From DAISKN01 sp963716925 (GTDB lineage: Bacteria > Acidobacteriota > Vicinamibacteria > Marinacidobacterales > SMYC01), in NCBI GenBank assembly GCA_963716925.1, contig CAVQUX010000010.1, forward strand, positions 1,488,001 to 1,552,000: a stretch of 64,000 bases of DNA. The letters run 5' to 3'. Position 1 is the stretch's first letter. Each line of letters starts with the position of its first letter. The position numbers and the translations under genes were made by a program. The notes beneath the pieces were generated by a model. It saw only the letters and a program-made list of their open reading frames with translations, was not told where the DNA came from and did not search any database. Positions 17,834-26,858 of this stretch are shown here, one piece after another.

Positions 17834-20563
17834 ATGGGGAAGGGAAGCGGCGTTACGGAGCTCACGCGGTTGTCCGATGCGCGCGACAAGGGCATCCCAT
17901 GGCGGAAGTGGGGGCCGTACCTGAGCGAGAGACAGTGGGGCACGGTTCGCGAAGACTATAGCGACAACGGAGACGCCTGGAGCTATTTCGGCTACGACCA
18001 GTCGCGCTCCCGTGCTTACCACTGGGGCGAAGACGGGCTGGCGGGTCTTTCCGACGAAAAGCAGCGGCTCTGCTTCGCACTCGTTCTGTGGAACGGAGAG
18101 GACCCGATCCTCAAGGAGCGGCTCTTCGGCTTGACCAATGCCGAGGGCAACCACGGCGAGGACGTCAAGGAGTACTACTTCTATCTCGACTCGACGCCGA
18201 CACACTCCTACATGAAATGGCTCTACAAGTACCCGCATCGGGTCTACCCGTATTCGGACCTCGTGGAGTCGAACCGCGGTCGATCGCGCGAGCAGCCCGA
18301 GTACGAGCTCCTGGACACCGGCATCTTCGAAGAGGACCGCTACTTCGACGTCTTCGTCGAGTACGCCAAGGCCGGGCCGGAGGACGTGCTCATCCGGATC
18401 ACGGCGGCCAACCGAGGACCGGAAGCGGCGACGCTCCACGTGCTACCCACCCTGTGGTTCCGGAACTCGTGGATGTGGTGGCCCGATCCCCCGAAGCCGT
18501 CCCTGCGCGAGGGCGAGGCACGGAAAGGCGCGCGGGTGATCGCGGCCTCCCACGCTGAGCTCGGCGAAAGGTGGCTGCACGTGGAGGGGGAGGTGCCGCT
18601 GGTCTTCACCGAGAACGAGACCAACAATCGGCGCCTCTTCGGCGGCGAGAACTCCGGCCCCTGTGTCAAGGACGGGATCAACGACTACGTCGTCCACGGA
18701 AATCTGGAGGCGGTAAACCCGAAGGTCGGCACCAAGGTGGCGGCGCACCATCGGCTCGAGGTGAAGGCGGGAGAACAGGCGGTGCTGCGCCTTCGGCTCA
18801 CCGACACCGCCCCGCGCTCTTCGAAGGACCCATTCTCACGGTTCGACGAAACGTTCGAAGCCCGCCTTCGCGAGGCCGACGAGTTCTATCGCTCGATCAC
18901 ACCCGCCGAAGCGACCGAGGACGAGGCGAGGGTGATGCGGCAGGCCCTCTCCGGGATGCTGTGGACGAAGCAGTACTACTTCTTCGACGCCAACAAGTGG
19001 CTGGAGGAGCATGGGGTCGACCCCTACGCCCCCTCGCCCCGCCCCGTGCGCAACCGCGAGTGGGGCCACATGGTCAACGACGACGTCATCTCCATGCCCG
19101 ACAAGTGGGAGTACCCCTGGTACGCGGCGTGGGACCTCGCGTTCCACGCGGTAGCCCTCTCCACGGTGGACGTGGACTTCGCGAAGCAGCAGCTCGACCT
19201 GATGCTGCGGGAGATGTACCTCCACCCGAGCGGCCAGATCCCGGCCTACGAGTGGAATTTCAGCGACGTGAACCCGCCGGTGCACCCCTGGGCGACGCTG
19301 TTCCTCTACCGGATGGAGCAGGCCCTTCGGGGGGAGGGCGACGTCCGGTTCCTCAAGCGCGCCTTCGGCAAGCTCCTCGGAAACTTCACGTGGTGGGTGA
19401 ACCGCAAGGACCGCTTCGGCAAGAATGTTTTCGAAGGCGGCTTCCTCGGCCTCGACAACATCGGGGTCTTCGACCGCTCGGCCCCTCTTCCGACGGGAGG
19501 CCATCTCGAGCAGGCCGACGGCACGGCCTGGATGGCGCTGTTCAGCCAGAACATGCTGGAGATCGCGATCGAGATCGCCGCGGTCGACGAGACCTATGGG
19601 GACCTGGCCGCGAAGTTCGTCGACCACATCCTCTGGATCGGCCAGGCCATGAACCGCGTCGGACCGGAAGGGATGTGGGACGAGGAGGACGGCTTCTACT
19701 ACGACGTGCTTCGGCTCCCCGACGGGAGCGCGACACGCCTCAAGGTGCGCTCGATGGTGGGCCTGCTTCCGCTCTGCGCCGCGACCGTCATCGAGCCCTG
19801 GCAGCGCGAGCGGGTGCCTTCGGTCATGAGCGCTCTCGCGGAGCGGGCCCGCCGCCGACCGGAGCTTCTTTCGAGCCTGCATCCCACGGGCCCGGGCCAT
19901 TTGGGCCACGCCGGCCGAGGCATCCTCGCCCTCGTCAACCCGGAGCGGCTGCGGCGCATCCTCGCGCGCATGCTGGACGAGAACGAGTTCCTGAGTCCCT
20001 ACGGGATCCGGGCGCTGTCCCGGTACCACCTCGAGCACCCGTACGTCTTCAAGGTCCACGGAGAGGAGTATCGCGTCGGCTACCTGCCCGGAGACTCGGA
20101 CTCGGGAATGTTCGGCGGCAACTCGAACTGGCGCGGTCCGGTCTGGATGCCGGTGAACGTGCTGCTCATCCGAGCGCTCTTGAACTTCTACGCCTACCAC
20201 GGCGACGCCTTCAAGGTGGAATGCCCGACGGGCTCGGGCCGGGAGATGAACCTCTTCGAGGTCGCCCGCGAGATCGCGAACCGCCTGGCGGGCATCTTCC
20301 TTCGCGACCCGAGTGGACGGCGGCCGGTGTTCGGGAGCTCGGAGAAGTTCCAGACGGATCCGCTCTGGCGGGACCACATCCTTTTCTATGAGTACTTCCA
20401 CGGCGACACCGGGGCAGGCATCGGGGCGAGCCACCAGACGGGCTGGACGGGCCTTGTGGCGTCGCTCCTCGAGCTCTTCGGAAGCGTCGACGGCGCGCGG
20501 TTCCTCGAGCTGGGAAAGGCGGCGGCCTTCGAGCGGGAAGGTCCTGCACGCGGCCGGCCGTGA
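17834..20563 (+). CDS. GH63-type glucosidase (MGH1-like)
   Basis: 909 residues with no signal peptide. The N-terminal beta region includes WRKWGPYLSERQWGTVREDYS and ERLFGLTNAEGNHGEDVKEYYFYLD, typical of bacterial GH63 glucosidases. The (alpha/alpha)6 barrel carries WAAWDLAFHAVALS-like sequence, GQIPAYEWNFSDVNPPVHPWA, DGTAWMALFSQNMLEIA and NSNWRGPVWMPVN. The acid/base aspartate is probably in the WDLAFH segment. Likely substrates are glucosylglycerate, mannosylglycerate or small alpha-glucosides. It begins 26 nt after asparaginase with an AGAGGAAACGGAG site. Whether it shares the operon function or is a bystander is unclear. Confidence 0.88.
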   Translation: MGKGSGVTELTRLSDARDKGIPWRKWGPYLSERQWGTVREDYSDNGDAWSYFGYDQSRSRAYHWGEDGLAGLSDEKQRLCFALVLWNGEDPILKERLFGLTNAEGNHGEDVKEYYFYLDSTPTHSYMKWLYKYPHRVYPYSDLVESNRGRSREQPEYELLDTGIFEEDRYFDVFVEYAKAGPEDVLIRITAANRGPEAATLHVLPTLWFRNSWMWWPDPPKPSLREGEARKGARVIAASHAELGERWLHVEGEVPLVFTENETNNRRLFGGENSGPCVKDGINDYVVHGNLEAVNPKVGTKVAAHHRLEVKAGEQAVLRLRLTDTAPRSSKDPFSRFDETFEARLREADEFYRSITPAEATEDEARVMRQALSGMLWTKQYYFFDANKWLEEHGVDPYAPSPRPVRNREWGHMVNDDVISMPDKWEYPWYAAWDLAFHAVALSTVDVDFAKQQLDLMLREMYLHPSGQIPAYEWNFSDVNPPVHPWATLFLYRMEQALRGEGDVRFLKRAFGKLLGNFTWWVNRKDRFGKNVFEGGFLGLDNIGVFDRSAPLPTGGHLEQADGTAWMALFSQNMLEIAIEIAAVDETYGDLAAKFVDHILWIGQAMNRVGPEGMWDEEDGFYYDVLRLPDGSATRLKVRSMVGLLPLCAATVIEPWQRERVPSVMSALAERARRRPELLSSLHPTGPGHLGHAGRGILALVNPERLRRILARMLDENEFLSPYGIRALSRYHLEHPYVFKVHGEEYRVGYLPGDSDSGMFGGNSNWRGPVWMPVNVLLIRALLNFYAYHGDAFKVECPTGSGREMNLFEVAREIANRLAGIFLRDPSGRRPVFGSSEKFQTDPLWRDHILFYEYFHGDTGAGIGASHQTGWTGLVASLLELFGSVDGARFLELGKAAAFEREGPARGRP

Positions 20564-20589
20564 CGCTGAGGACCGATACGCGTCTTGAG

Positions 20590-20617
20590 TTTGGCGGTTC
20601 GTACTCTGGTTTAGAAT
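20590..20617 (+). promoter_or_regulatory. Candidate sigma-70 promoter of the binding-protein gene
   Basis: TTTGGC at 20590-20595 and TAGAAT at 20612-20617 are separated by 16 nt, 25 nt before the start at 20643. A similar pair (TTTGGA, 16 nt, TAGGAT) lies before the gene at 21541. Confidence 0.45.
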
Positions 20618-20642
20618 TCCTCGAGAAAGGGAAGTATCGGAG

Positions 20643-21458
20643 ATGCGAACAAAACGCTTTGGAATCCCCCTCGTTGCGACGCTGTGCTTCGTTTACGGCT
20701 CGTTCGCCCAGGCCCAGTCGGAAGAATGGCCGGCTCTCCGACACATCGTCCAGACGGGAAAGATCCGCGTGGGGATGTCCGGCGACCAGGCCCCGTTCAA
20801 CGTGAAGAGCCGGTCCGGCGAGCTCATCGGCTTCGAGGTCGATCTCATGAGAATGATGGCCCAGTCCATGGGCGTCGGCGTCGAGTACGTGACCAAGCCC
20901 TTCCCCGAGCTCCTGCCGGCGCTGAAGAGGGGCGACGTGGACATCGTGATGTCGGGGATGTCCATCACCGCCGAGCGCAGCCTGGACGCCGTATTCGTCG
21001 GACCTTACATGATGTCGGGCAAATCGCTCCTGACGAACGATGAACGGCTCGCGGACGTCAGCCGCACCGAGGACATCGACCAGGCGCATCTCACCCTCGC
21101 GGCACTGAGGAACTCGACGAGCCAGGCATTCGCGCAAAAACGCCTTCCCGCGGCGAAGCTGGTGACCGTCGAGAGCTATGACGAGGGGGTGCGGATGATC
21201 CTCGAGGAGAAGGTGGATGCTCTCGTCGCCGATATGCCCGCCTGCGCTCTCGCCGTGCTGCGGTACCCGGATGCGAACCTCTCGACCCCCTCGGCGCCCT
21301 TCACCGTCGAGCCGATCGGCATCGCGGTGCGGGCGAACGAGCTGTCGTTGCAGAGTCTGCTGGCGAACTACGTGGAGGCTTACAAAGAGTCGGGCCTCAT
21401 CGAGATGCTGAGGGTTCAATGGCTCGAGAGCGGCAACTGGATCTCGCAGCTCCCGTAG
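20643..21458 (+). CDS. Periplasmic amino-acid-binding protein (SBP family 3), orphan
   Basis: 271 residues. Signal peptide (PLVATLCFVYGSFAQAQ) without a lipobox. The two-lobe family 3 fold is clear: GKIRVGMSGDQAPFNVKSRSG, LIGFEVDLMRMMAQSMGV, PALKRGDVDIVMSGMSIT, RLADVSRTEDID and VDALVADMPACALAVL. The family binds polar amino acids for ABC import or signalling. No permease or ATPase gene is nearby, so it may work with components encoded elsewhere, or as a sensor. Its position after asparaginase and glucosidase suggests Asp/Glu or their amides as ligands, which is inference. Confidence 0.87.
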   Translation: MRTKRFGIPLVATLCFVYGSFAQAQSEEWPALRHIVQTGKIRVGMSGDQAPFNVKSRSGELIGFEVDLMRMMAQSMGVGVEYVTKPFPELLPALKRGDVDIVMSGMSITAERSLDAVFVGPYMMSGKSLLTNDERLADVSRTEDIDQAHLTLAALRNSTSQAFAQKRLPAAKLVTVESYDEGVRMILEEKVDALVADMPACALAVLRYPDANLSTPSAPFTVEPIGIAVRANELSLQSLLANYVEAYKESGLIEMLRVQWLESGNWISQLP

Positions 21459-21503
21459 GTATCGAGGGCGAGGACAAGAAATCGGGATAGCCCCGGCGTC
21501 TTT

Positions 21504-21531
21504 TTTGGAGTCCTCCGGGACGTGGTAGGAT
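21504..21531 (+). promoter_or_regulatory. Candidate promoter of the cysteine-rich protein gene
   Basis: TTTGGA at 21504-21509 and TAGGAT at 21526-21531, spacer 16 nt, ending 9 nt before ATG 21541. Transcription would start within a few bases of the ATG, so the mRNA leader would be almost absent. Confidence 0.45.
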
Positions 21532-21540
21532 GCTGGTGAC

Positions 21541-21924
21541 ATGGTGTTCCGGCGGCTGGTCGCGCTTTTGCTGCTGTTGCCGCCGTCATCGACCCTTGCC
21601 TCCTGGAGCGAGCTTTGTCTCCAATCCGCGTCCGGCGGGCGAAGGGCCTGTACCTGTCGCGAGCATTGCGAGCGAAAACCCGCCAAGACTCCTCCGTGCC
21701 ACGAAGCGCCTCCCGAGCCCTGGTACAAGAGGTACAGCATGAGCGACGCCTGCAACATGGGGCACGACCGCGAGCTTCTGGCGTTGAGTACCTACATCCT
21801 TCCCGAACCGACGGTTCGCCTCTTCCGGAACGACACCTTCGTCGTCCGCCGCGATCGCGGGAGCGACCCGAGGCTCGGCTTCGGACGAATCGACCTCCCT
21901 CCGCCCCGCGCAATCCTCTCCTGA
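21541..21924 (+). CDS. Small secreted six-cysteine protein
   Basis: 127 residues. A short signal peptide (LVALLLLLPPSSTLA) precedes a mature chain with six Cys and two nearby His: ELCLQ, ACTCREHCERK, PPCHEA and SDACNMGH. The rest is charged and proline-rich with a strand-like TVRLFRNDTFVVRR. The spacing CTC...HC...CH suggests metal binding or disulfides. I know no family. It lies 100 nt before the TonB receptor on the same strand and could serve the same uptake task. Coding reality is supported by the signal peptide and its own promoter-like sequence, not by homology. Confidence 0.6.
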   Translation: MVFRRLVALLLLLPPSSTLASWSELCLQSASGGRRACTCREHCERKPAKTPPCHEAPPEPWYKRYSMSDACNMGHDRELLALSTYILPEPTVRLFRNDTFVVRRDRGSDPRLGFGRIDLPPPRAILS

Positions 21925-22024
21925 TTCCCAATTTCTGAGCTCGGATCCGACGTAGCCGTTCCAACCGACCTGCCGTCGCGCCGAGCTCCATTCGAAATGA
22001 ATTCATTCTGGAGAGGTACGATAC

Positions 22025-24388
22025 ATGTCTCTGTCGAAGACTCATCGCTTTCCGACCCGGGCGCGCGCGTGCGCGCTTCGGGTATCGTCCATTCTGGTTC
22101 TGGTCTTCGCGTTCGCATCGGGCGACGCTCACGCCTCGGCGACGAGCGGGGCGATCGAAGGCCGCGTCGTCGACGAACAGGGGAAGCCGCTCCCCGGCGT
22201 CACCCTGACGCTCCGGGGAAGCGGCCCGGCTCGCACGACGACGTCCGAGCTCGACGGGTCGTTCCGTTTCGAGGAGCTCGCTCCCGCCACCTACAGGCTC
22301 GACTACTCCCTCGCGGGAGAGGCTTCGGGAAGCCGGGTCGTCGTCGTTGGAGAGGACGCTCCCGCGTCGATCGATGTCGTGTTTCGGCCGGGTTTTCTCG
22401 AGGAAGTGACGGTCACCGCCACGCGGGAGGAGCGCTCCATGCGGGAGACGCCTCTCACCGTCGGTTTCGTGGATCGGAAAGAGCTCGCCGAGACCCGTCC
22501 CACCCACCCCAGCCAGATCCTCTCCCGCATCCCCGGAGTGTGGGTGTCGGTCACGGGAGGTGAAGGGCACATGACGGCCATCCGCCAGCCGCTCACGACG
22601 AATCCGGTTTACCTCTATCTCGAGGACGGCGTTCCCACCCGTTCGACCGGTTTCTTCAATCACAACGCTCTCTACGAGATCAACGTGCCCGCCGCCGACC
22701 GAATCGAGGTGACGAAAGGACCGGGCTCCGCTCTTTACGGAAGCGACGCCATCGGAGGTATCGTGAACGTCGTGACCCGGAGTCCGTTCGAGGGTGCGGG
22801 CCTCGACGTCAGCGCCGAAGGCGGAAGCTACGGTTGGCGCCGGGCGCTCGCGTCGGCGTCGATGGTGCGGGGGTCGGATGGCCTGAGGGCGGAGGTCAAC
22901 CTCTCGCACACCGACGGCTGGCGTGACGCGACGGGCTACGACCGCGTCACCGGCTCTCTCCGGTGGGATCGAGTTTCGGGAGGCGGTTGGAGCTTCAAGA
23001 CCCTCGCTACCTTCAGCGATATCGATCAGGAGACCGCCGGGACGTCGACGCTCAAGGAAGAGGACTACCTGAACAACCCGACTCTGAACCTGACTCCGAT
23101 CTCCTTCCGCGCGGTGACCGCCTTCCGGCTCTCGACCGAGGTGAGGCGCGACGCCGGTCCCTCCTCGTGGAGCTTCATTCCCTATCTGCGCTACGACAGC
23201 ATGGACATTCTCCCGAACTGGTCACTCACCTACGACCCGACGATCTACAACACGAAGAACGACTCCTTCGGACTCATGGCGAAGTACCGCCGGGATTTTT
23301 CGAGCGCGCAGCTCGTGGGGGGCGTCGACTTCGACTTCAGTCCGGGAAGCCGCCTCGAGAACCAGATCCGGCCCACGAGCGAGACCCTTCCGAACGGCTC
23401 CCGCCGGTTCACCGACTACGAGACGGGTCCGGTCATCTATGACTACGACGTCACTTTCGGCGCGGTCTCGCCCTACCTGCAGCTGCTGCTCTCACCCACG
23501 GCGCGTCTCCGGATCGACGCCGGCCTCCGGCTCGACCACATGAGCTACGACTACGACGATCTCCTGGAGACGCCCGAAACCGCTCGGTACCGTCGCCCGG
23601 AGGACGCGACCCGCACCTACGACCACCTCAGCCCCAAGCTCGGCGCGACCTACGCGCTCATGGATACCCTCGACGTCTTCGCTTCGTACCGCCACGCCTT
23701 CCGCGCCCCGGCCGAGGGGCAGCTCTTCCGGCAGGGCTCGGCCGCGAACACCATCGACCTCGAGCCGGTGAAGGCGGACAACTACGAAGCGGGAATCCGC
23801 TCTCAGCCGTTCCGCTCCCTTTCGCTCGAGGTCTCCGTCTATCGCCTCGACAAGCGCGACGACATCCTTTCCTATCGCGACCCGGTCGATGGATTGACGA
23901 CGTCGGTCAATGCGGGAAAGACCAGCCATCGCGGCGTCGAGGCCGGCGTTCGTCTGGCGCCCTCGAGCTGGCTCACCGTCTCCGGCGCCTACTCCTACGC
24001 CCGGCACCGCTATGAGGAGTGGATCGCGGATCCGGCTCTCGGGATCGACTATAGCGGAAACGAACAGGAGACGGCGCCGCGCCACCTGGGAAACCTCCTC
24101 GTCACAGCGACCCCGCGTTCGGACACGACGCTCTCGTTCGAACTCGCGCGCGTGGGATCGTACTGGATGGATGCCGCCAACAGCAGTAAGTACGAAGGCC
24201 ACACCCTTCTCCATTTGCGAGGCGAAGTCCTCCTCGGGCGGGGGCTCACGCTCTTCGCGCGCCTTCTCAACGTCGCCGACGCGCGCTACGCCGATTCGAC
24301 GTCCTACACCCTGCAACGCGGCCGCGAGCTCGCGCCGGGAATGCCCAGGACGCTCTACGCCGGTCTCGAGCTCGGGTGGTCGCGGTGA
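22025..24388 (+). CDS. TonB-dependent receptor with carboxypeptidase-regulatory-like N-domain
   Basis: 787 residues. After a signal region comes an Ig-like regulatory domain (about 40-125: GAIEGRVVDEQGKPLPGVTLTL ... GSFRFEELAPATYRL), a TonB-box/plug start (EEVTVTATREERS), plug sequence ILSRIPGVWVSVTGGEG, VYLYLEDGVPTRSTGFFNHN, and the plug end VTKGPGSALYGSDAIGG. The 22-strand barrel ends GMPRTLYAGLELGWSR. Such receptors import iron or copper chelates, cobalamin or other large ligands using TonB energy. GGAGAGG lies 8 nt before the ATG. The gene overlaps the following propeller gene, so the two are co-translated. Confidence 0.93.
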   Translation: MSLSKTHRFPTRARACALRVSSILVLVFAFASGDAHASATSGAIEGRVVDEQGKPLPGVTLTLRGSGPARTTTSELDGSFRFEELAPATYRLDYSLAGEASGSRVVVVGEDAPASIDVVFRPGFLEEVTVTATREERSMRETPLTVGFVDRKELAETRPTHPSQILSRIPGVWVSVTGGEGHMTAIRQPLTTNPVYLYLEDGVPTRSTGFFNHNALYEINVPAADRIEVTKGPGSALYGSDAIGGIVNVVTRSPFEGAGLDVSAEGGSYGWRRALASASMVRGSDGLRAEVNLSHTDGWRDATGYDRVTGSLRWDRVSGGGWSFKTLATFSDIDQETAGTSTLKEEDYLNNPTLNLTPISFRAVTAFRLSTEVRRDAGPSSWSFIPYLRYDSMDILPNWSLTYDPTIYNTKNDSFGLMAKYRRDFSSAQLVGGVDFDFSPGSRLENQIRPTSETLPNGSRRFTDYETGPVIYDYDVTFGAVSPYLQLLLSPTARLRIDAGLRLDHMSYDYDDLLETPETARYRRPEDATRTYDHLSPKLGATYALMDTLDVFASYRHAFRAPAEGQLFRQGSAANTIDLEPVKADNYEAGIRSQPFRSLSLEVSVYRLDKRDDILSYRDPVDGLTTSVNAGKTSHRGVEAGVRLAPSSWLTVSGAYSYARHRYEEWIADPALGIDYSGNEQETAPRHLGNLLVTATPRSDTTLSFELARVGSYWMDAANSSKYEGHTLLHLRGEVLLGRGLTLFARLLNVADARYADSTSYTLQRGRELAPGMPRTLYAGLELGWSR

Positions 24389-25677
24389 GAGCGGCTCGGT
24401 TCGCGCTGTTCTCGGTGGTCCTGTTCGCGCTCGCCGCGGCGGCCGCGGCCGAGACCGCACCCGATCGCCGGAGCCCGGGCAGGATCCATGGACCCGAAGC
24501 TCCGTTCTCGTCGTTCCCAACGCCCGCTTTCGATGCAACGGGCCGGCTGTGGCTCGCGTTCGTCGAAGGGGATTCCATCTACGTCACTTCGTCCGACGAC
24601 GGAGGCCGGACGTTCGCGCTCGCGGTTCCGGTGAATCGCGGGGCGGAGAAGATCGACGCCAACGGAGAAGGGCGGCCCAAGATCGCGGTGACGAAGAACG
24701 GTACGCTGCTCGTCACTTGGACCGAGAAGCTCGAGAAGCCCTACAGCGGGCTCATCCGCTTCTCCCGCTCGACGGATGCAGGCAGGAGCTTCGCCCCTCC
24801 CGTCACCCTCAACGACGACGGCCTCGAGACCGGTCACCGGTTCGACGCGCTGGCCGTAGCGCCATCGGGTGCGATCCTCGTCGCCTGGATCGACAAACGA
24901 GACCTCGAGCGCGCGCGGTCCGAGGGGAAGCCATATGCGGGAGCGGCGGTCTACGTCGCCGTGAGCCGGGACGAGGGCCGCACGTTCGAGCCGAACCGGA
25001 AGGTCAAGGACAATGTCTGCGAGTGCTGCCGGCTGTCGTTCGCTTTCGACGAGAACGGCGAGGCGTCCCTCCTCTTCAGGGACATCGTCGACGGCGGGAT
25101 CCGGGATCACGTTCTCGCCAAGGGAGTGGGGGAGTCGGAACCGCCCGCGATCCACCGGGTGAGCTTCGACGAGTGGAAGATCGATGCCTGTCCCCACCAC
25201 GGCCCTGCGCTGTTCATCGACTCCCTCGGGCGATACCACGCGGCCTGGTTCACGGCGGGGGAGCGCTCGGGAACGGGATCGCGCTACGCGCGATCGATCG
25301 ATGGAGGCCGGACGTTCACGAGCCCGGTCGCGCTCGGGGACGGCGAGCGCGCCACGCATCCTTTCGTATTCGGCATCGGCTCCTCGATCTATCTCGTCTG
25401 GATGGAGGTGGACGGGAGGGAGAGCGTCGTTCGAATGGAAGCGTCCGTCGACGGAGGCGCTTCCTGGTCGGCCCCCGCAACTCTCGCGCGAGGAGGGCCG
25501 GGCGCGGACCACCCGCTCCTTGCGAGCGACGGCAAGGAGGTCTTCCTCTCGTGGTTCGGCAAGGAAACGGGCTACGTTCTCCTGCCCCTCTCGGCGCTTC
25601 GGCTCGCGAGCGCCGACCGGGAGAAGGTCCTTTGCTTCAGCCGTGCTTCGCCGTGTAGCGCACCGCCATCACCGTGA
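24376..25677 (+). CDS. Secreted sialidase-fold (BNR) beta-propeller with Cys/His cluster
   Basis: 433 residues from GTG 24376; a GTG at 24385 that overlaps the receptor stop (GTGA) is an equally likely start. Signal peptide FALFSVVLFALAAAAAAE. Asp-box repeats (S-x-D-x-G-x-T/S-F/W) recur: SSDDGGRTF, STDAGRSF, SRDEGRTF, SIDGGRTF and SVDGGASW, giving a six-bladed propeller. Unlike a true sialidase I see no arginine-triad context. It carries instead NVCECCRLSF and DACPHHGP, which could bind a metal. The last about ten residues run antisense through a duplicated phosphatase fragment, so the natural C-terminus may have been altered. Confidence 0.85.
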   Translation: MVAVRAARFALFSVVLFALAAAAAAETAPDRRSPGRIHGPEAPFSSFPTPAFDATGRLWLAFVEGDSIYVTSSDDGGRTFALAVPVNRGAEKIDANGEGRPKIAVTKNGTLLVTWTEKLEKPYSGLIRFSRSTDAGRSFAPPVTLNDDGLETGHRFDALAVAPSGAILVAWIDKRDLERARSEGKPYAGAAVYVAVSRDEGRTFEPNRKVKDNVCECCRLSFAFDENGEASLLFRDIVDGGIRDHVLAKGVGESEPPAIHRVSFDEWKIDACPHHGPALFIDSLGRYHAAWFTAGERSGTGSRYARSIDGGRTFTSPVALGDGERATHPFVFGIGSSIYLVWMEVDGRESVVRMEASVDGGASWSAPATLARGGPGADHPLLASDGKEVFLSWFGKETGYVLLPLSALRLASADREKVLCFSRASPCSAPPSP

Positions 25678-25852
25678 TGTCGTCGGACTGCGGCGCCCGG
25701 CCGGCGAAGGATTTCACGGTCTCGTAGACCCCTCGGGCAATCGCGGCGGTGGAGCCGGGCGGGGTCTTCGCGAGATGCCGGAGGAGGCGGTCGGTGGTGA
25801 AGAAGTCACCTCCTTCGTCGAGAGCCTCGCTTACCCCGTCGGTGTAGAGCAC
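25647..25852 (-). pseudogene. Duplicated 3' fragment of the RsbU-like phosphatase
   Basis: These 206 nt align without gaps to 26866-27071, with 13 differences by hand count (about 94 percent). Read on the minus strand they encode VLYTDGVSEALDEGGDFFTT through SDDITVMAVRYTAK, the C-terminal third of a SpoIIE/RsbU phosphatase domain. The catalytic core upstream is missing. The fragment overlaps the last bases of the sialidase-fold gene on the plus strand and ends just before the hydroxylase gene. Confidence 0.88.
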
Positions 25853-25884
25853 GGCGGACGGCGTCCACTTCCTGACCATGGAGC

Positions 25885-26502
25885 TCACGCTCGGCGACGA
25901 GGTTCCCATCCTCCGTGACATCTCTCCCGAAGGCGGTCGCCCGCGTAAGGGGGGCTGAAATTGAAGTTCCGGTCGGGAAAATCGTGGTGCACCCGGTGAT
26001 GCAGGAGCTGAGCTCGCCGGAGCGCGCCGACTACCGGCACCCGCTGAAGCGATCGATCGAAGAGATTCCCTTCCACGTGAGCGAACCAGTGGCTCAGCTC
26101 GAACGCGAGGTAATGCAGGACGCACCCGGCGAGGAACGCCAGGGCCAGCTCCGGAGCGAGAACGAGCCGGGACATCCCGTAGTGGGCCAGCAGGATCAAG
26201 GGGAAGAGAAACCATGGGCCGGCGACGTGCTGCAGATCCTCGATGCGCCTCGAAGCGAAGTTCTCGCCGTGGAAGATCCGATGGTGCTCCCGGTGGCGAC
26301 GCGTGATGAAGCCGAGCCATCGGCCGTGCATCAGGAGGCGATGATAGGCGTATTCGAAGAGCTGGGTATAAAGAACGCCCACCACCAGGGCAAGCGCCGC
26401 AAGCGGGGCCGATATATCGCTCAAATCGCCGGAATGAACCTCGACGAGGAGCGCATAACAGCTCAAAGCACCCAGGACCACGCGCGCCACCGGCCAATGC
26501 AT
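25885..26502 (-). CDS. Fatty acid hydroxylase / sterol desaturase superfamily membrane protein
   Basis: 205 residues from ATG 26502 (MHWPVARVVLGALSCYALL). Four hydrophobic segments and the di-iron histidine motifs are present in order: HRLLMH, HREHHRIFH, HYLAFELSHWFAH and RAQLLHHRVHHDF. Such integral membrane enzymes hydroxylate or desaturate lipid chains using O2. The C-terminus (about 25 residues after DFPDRNFNFSPP) is arginine-rich and abuts the duplicated phosphatase fragment, so the original end may be lost. It is bracketed by the two copies of that fragment. Confidence 0.85.
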   Translation of the reverse strand: MHWPVARVVLGALSCYALLVEVHSGDLSDISAPLAALALVVGVLYTQLFEYAYHRLLMHGRWLGFITRRHREHHRIFHGENFASRRIEDLQHVAGPWFLFPLILLAHYGMSRLVLAPELALAFLAGCVLHYLAFELSHWFAHVEGNLFDRSLQRVPVVGALRRAQLLHHRVHHDFPDRNFNFSPPYAGDRLRERCHGGWEPRRRA

Positions 26503-26858
26503 CCGGATCAGCCGCCCGGTCCCTTCGATTGCCGTCGGGCTACGCAACGCACAGCCTCCTTCAGCCCTCGCTGCTGCCCTGAAGGAGCAAGTCCTGTGCC
26601 AGCCCGGTGACAGGAACCCCGAACGCTCGACAACGCGAGGGGGGTCGATTGGCGCGGAAAAGAGGCCGCTCCCGTGCTTTTTCCTTGTAGCCCCCCGTTT
26701 CACACTCGGGGGAGACGCGAAGCTTCCGGCTACACCGCCCCCTACTGCGGAACGACTTCGGCGCCGTATCCATGTAGCCCTCGCTCTCGAGGGCCTCCAT
26801 CATCGCCACGTGGGGCCCCGTCGTGGTGATGCTCACCCGATAGCGAGCCGGGCGTCAG
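26503..26858. other. Gene-poor gap between hydroxylase and phosphatase
   Basis: No gene I can support. On the minus strand a frame starting at about GTG 26839/ATG 26836 reads VSITTTGPHVAMMEALESEG and then becomes basic and low in hydrophobic content. It looks like a remnant of an unidentified protein downstream of the phosphatase stop. GC content remains high, and no transposase or clear terminal repeats are visible. Confidence 0.4.

Noticed and set aside
25885..26703. Longer start for the hydroxylase at 26703
   Set aside because: The additional N-terminal residues are basic and disordered-looking without membrane or family character; ATG 26502 begins directly at the first hydrophobic helix.
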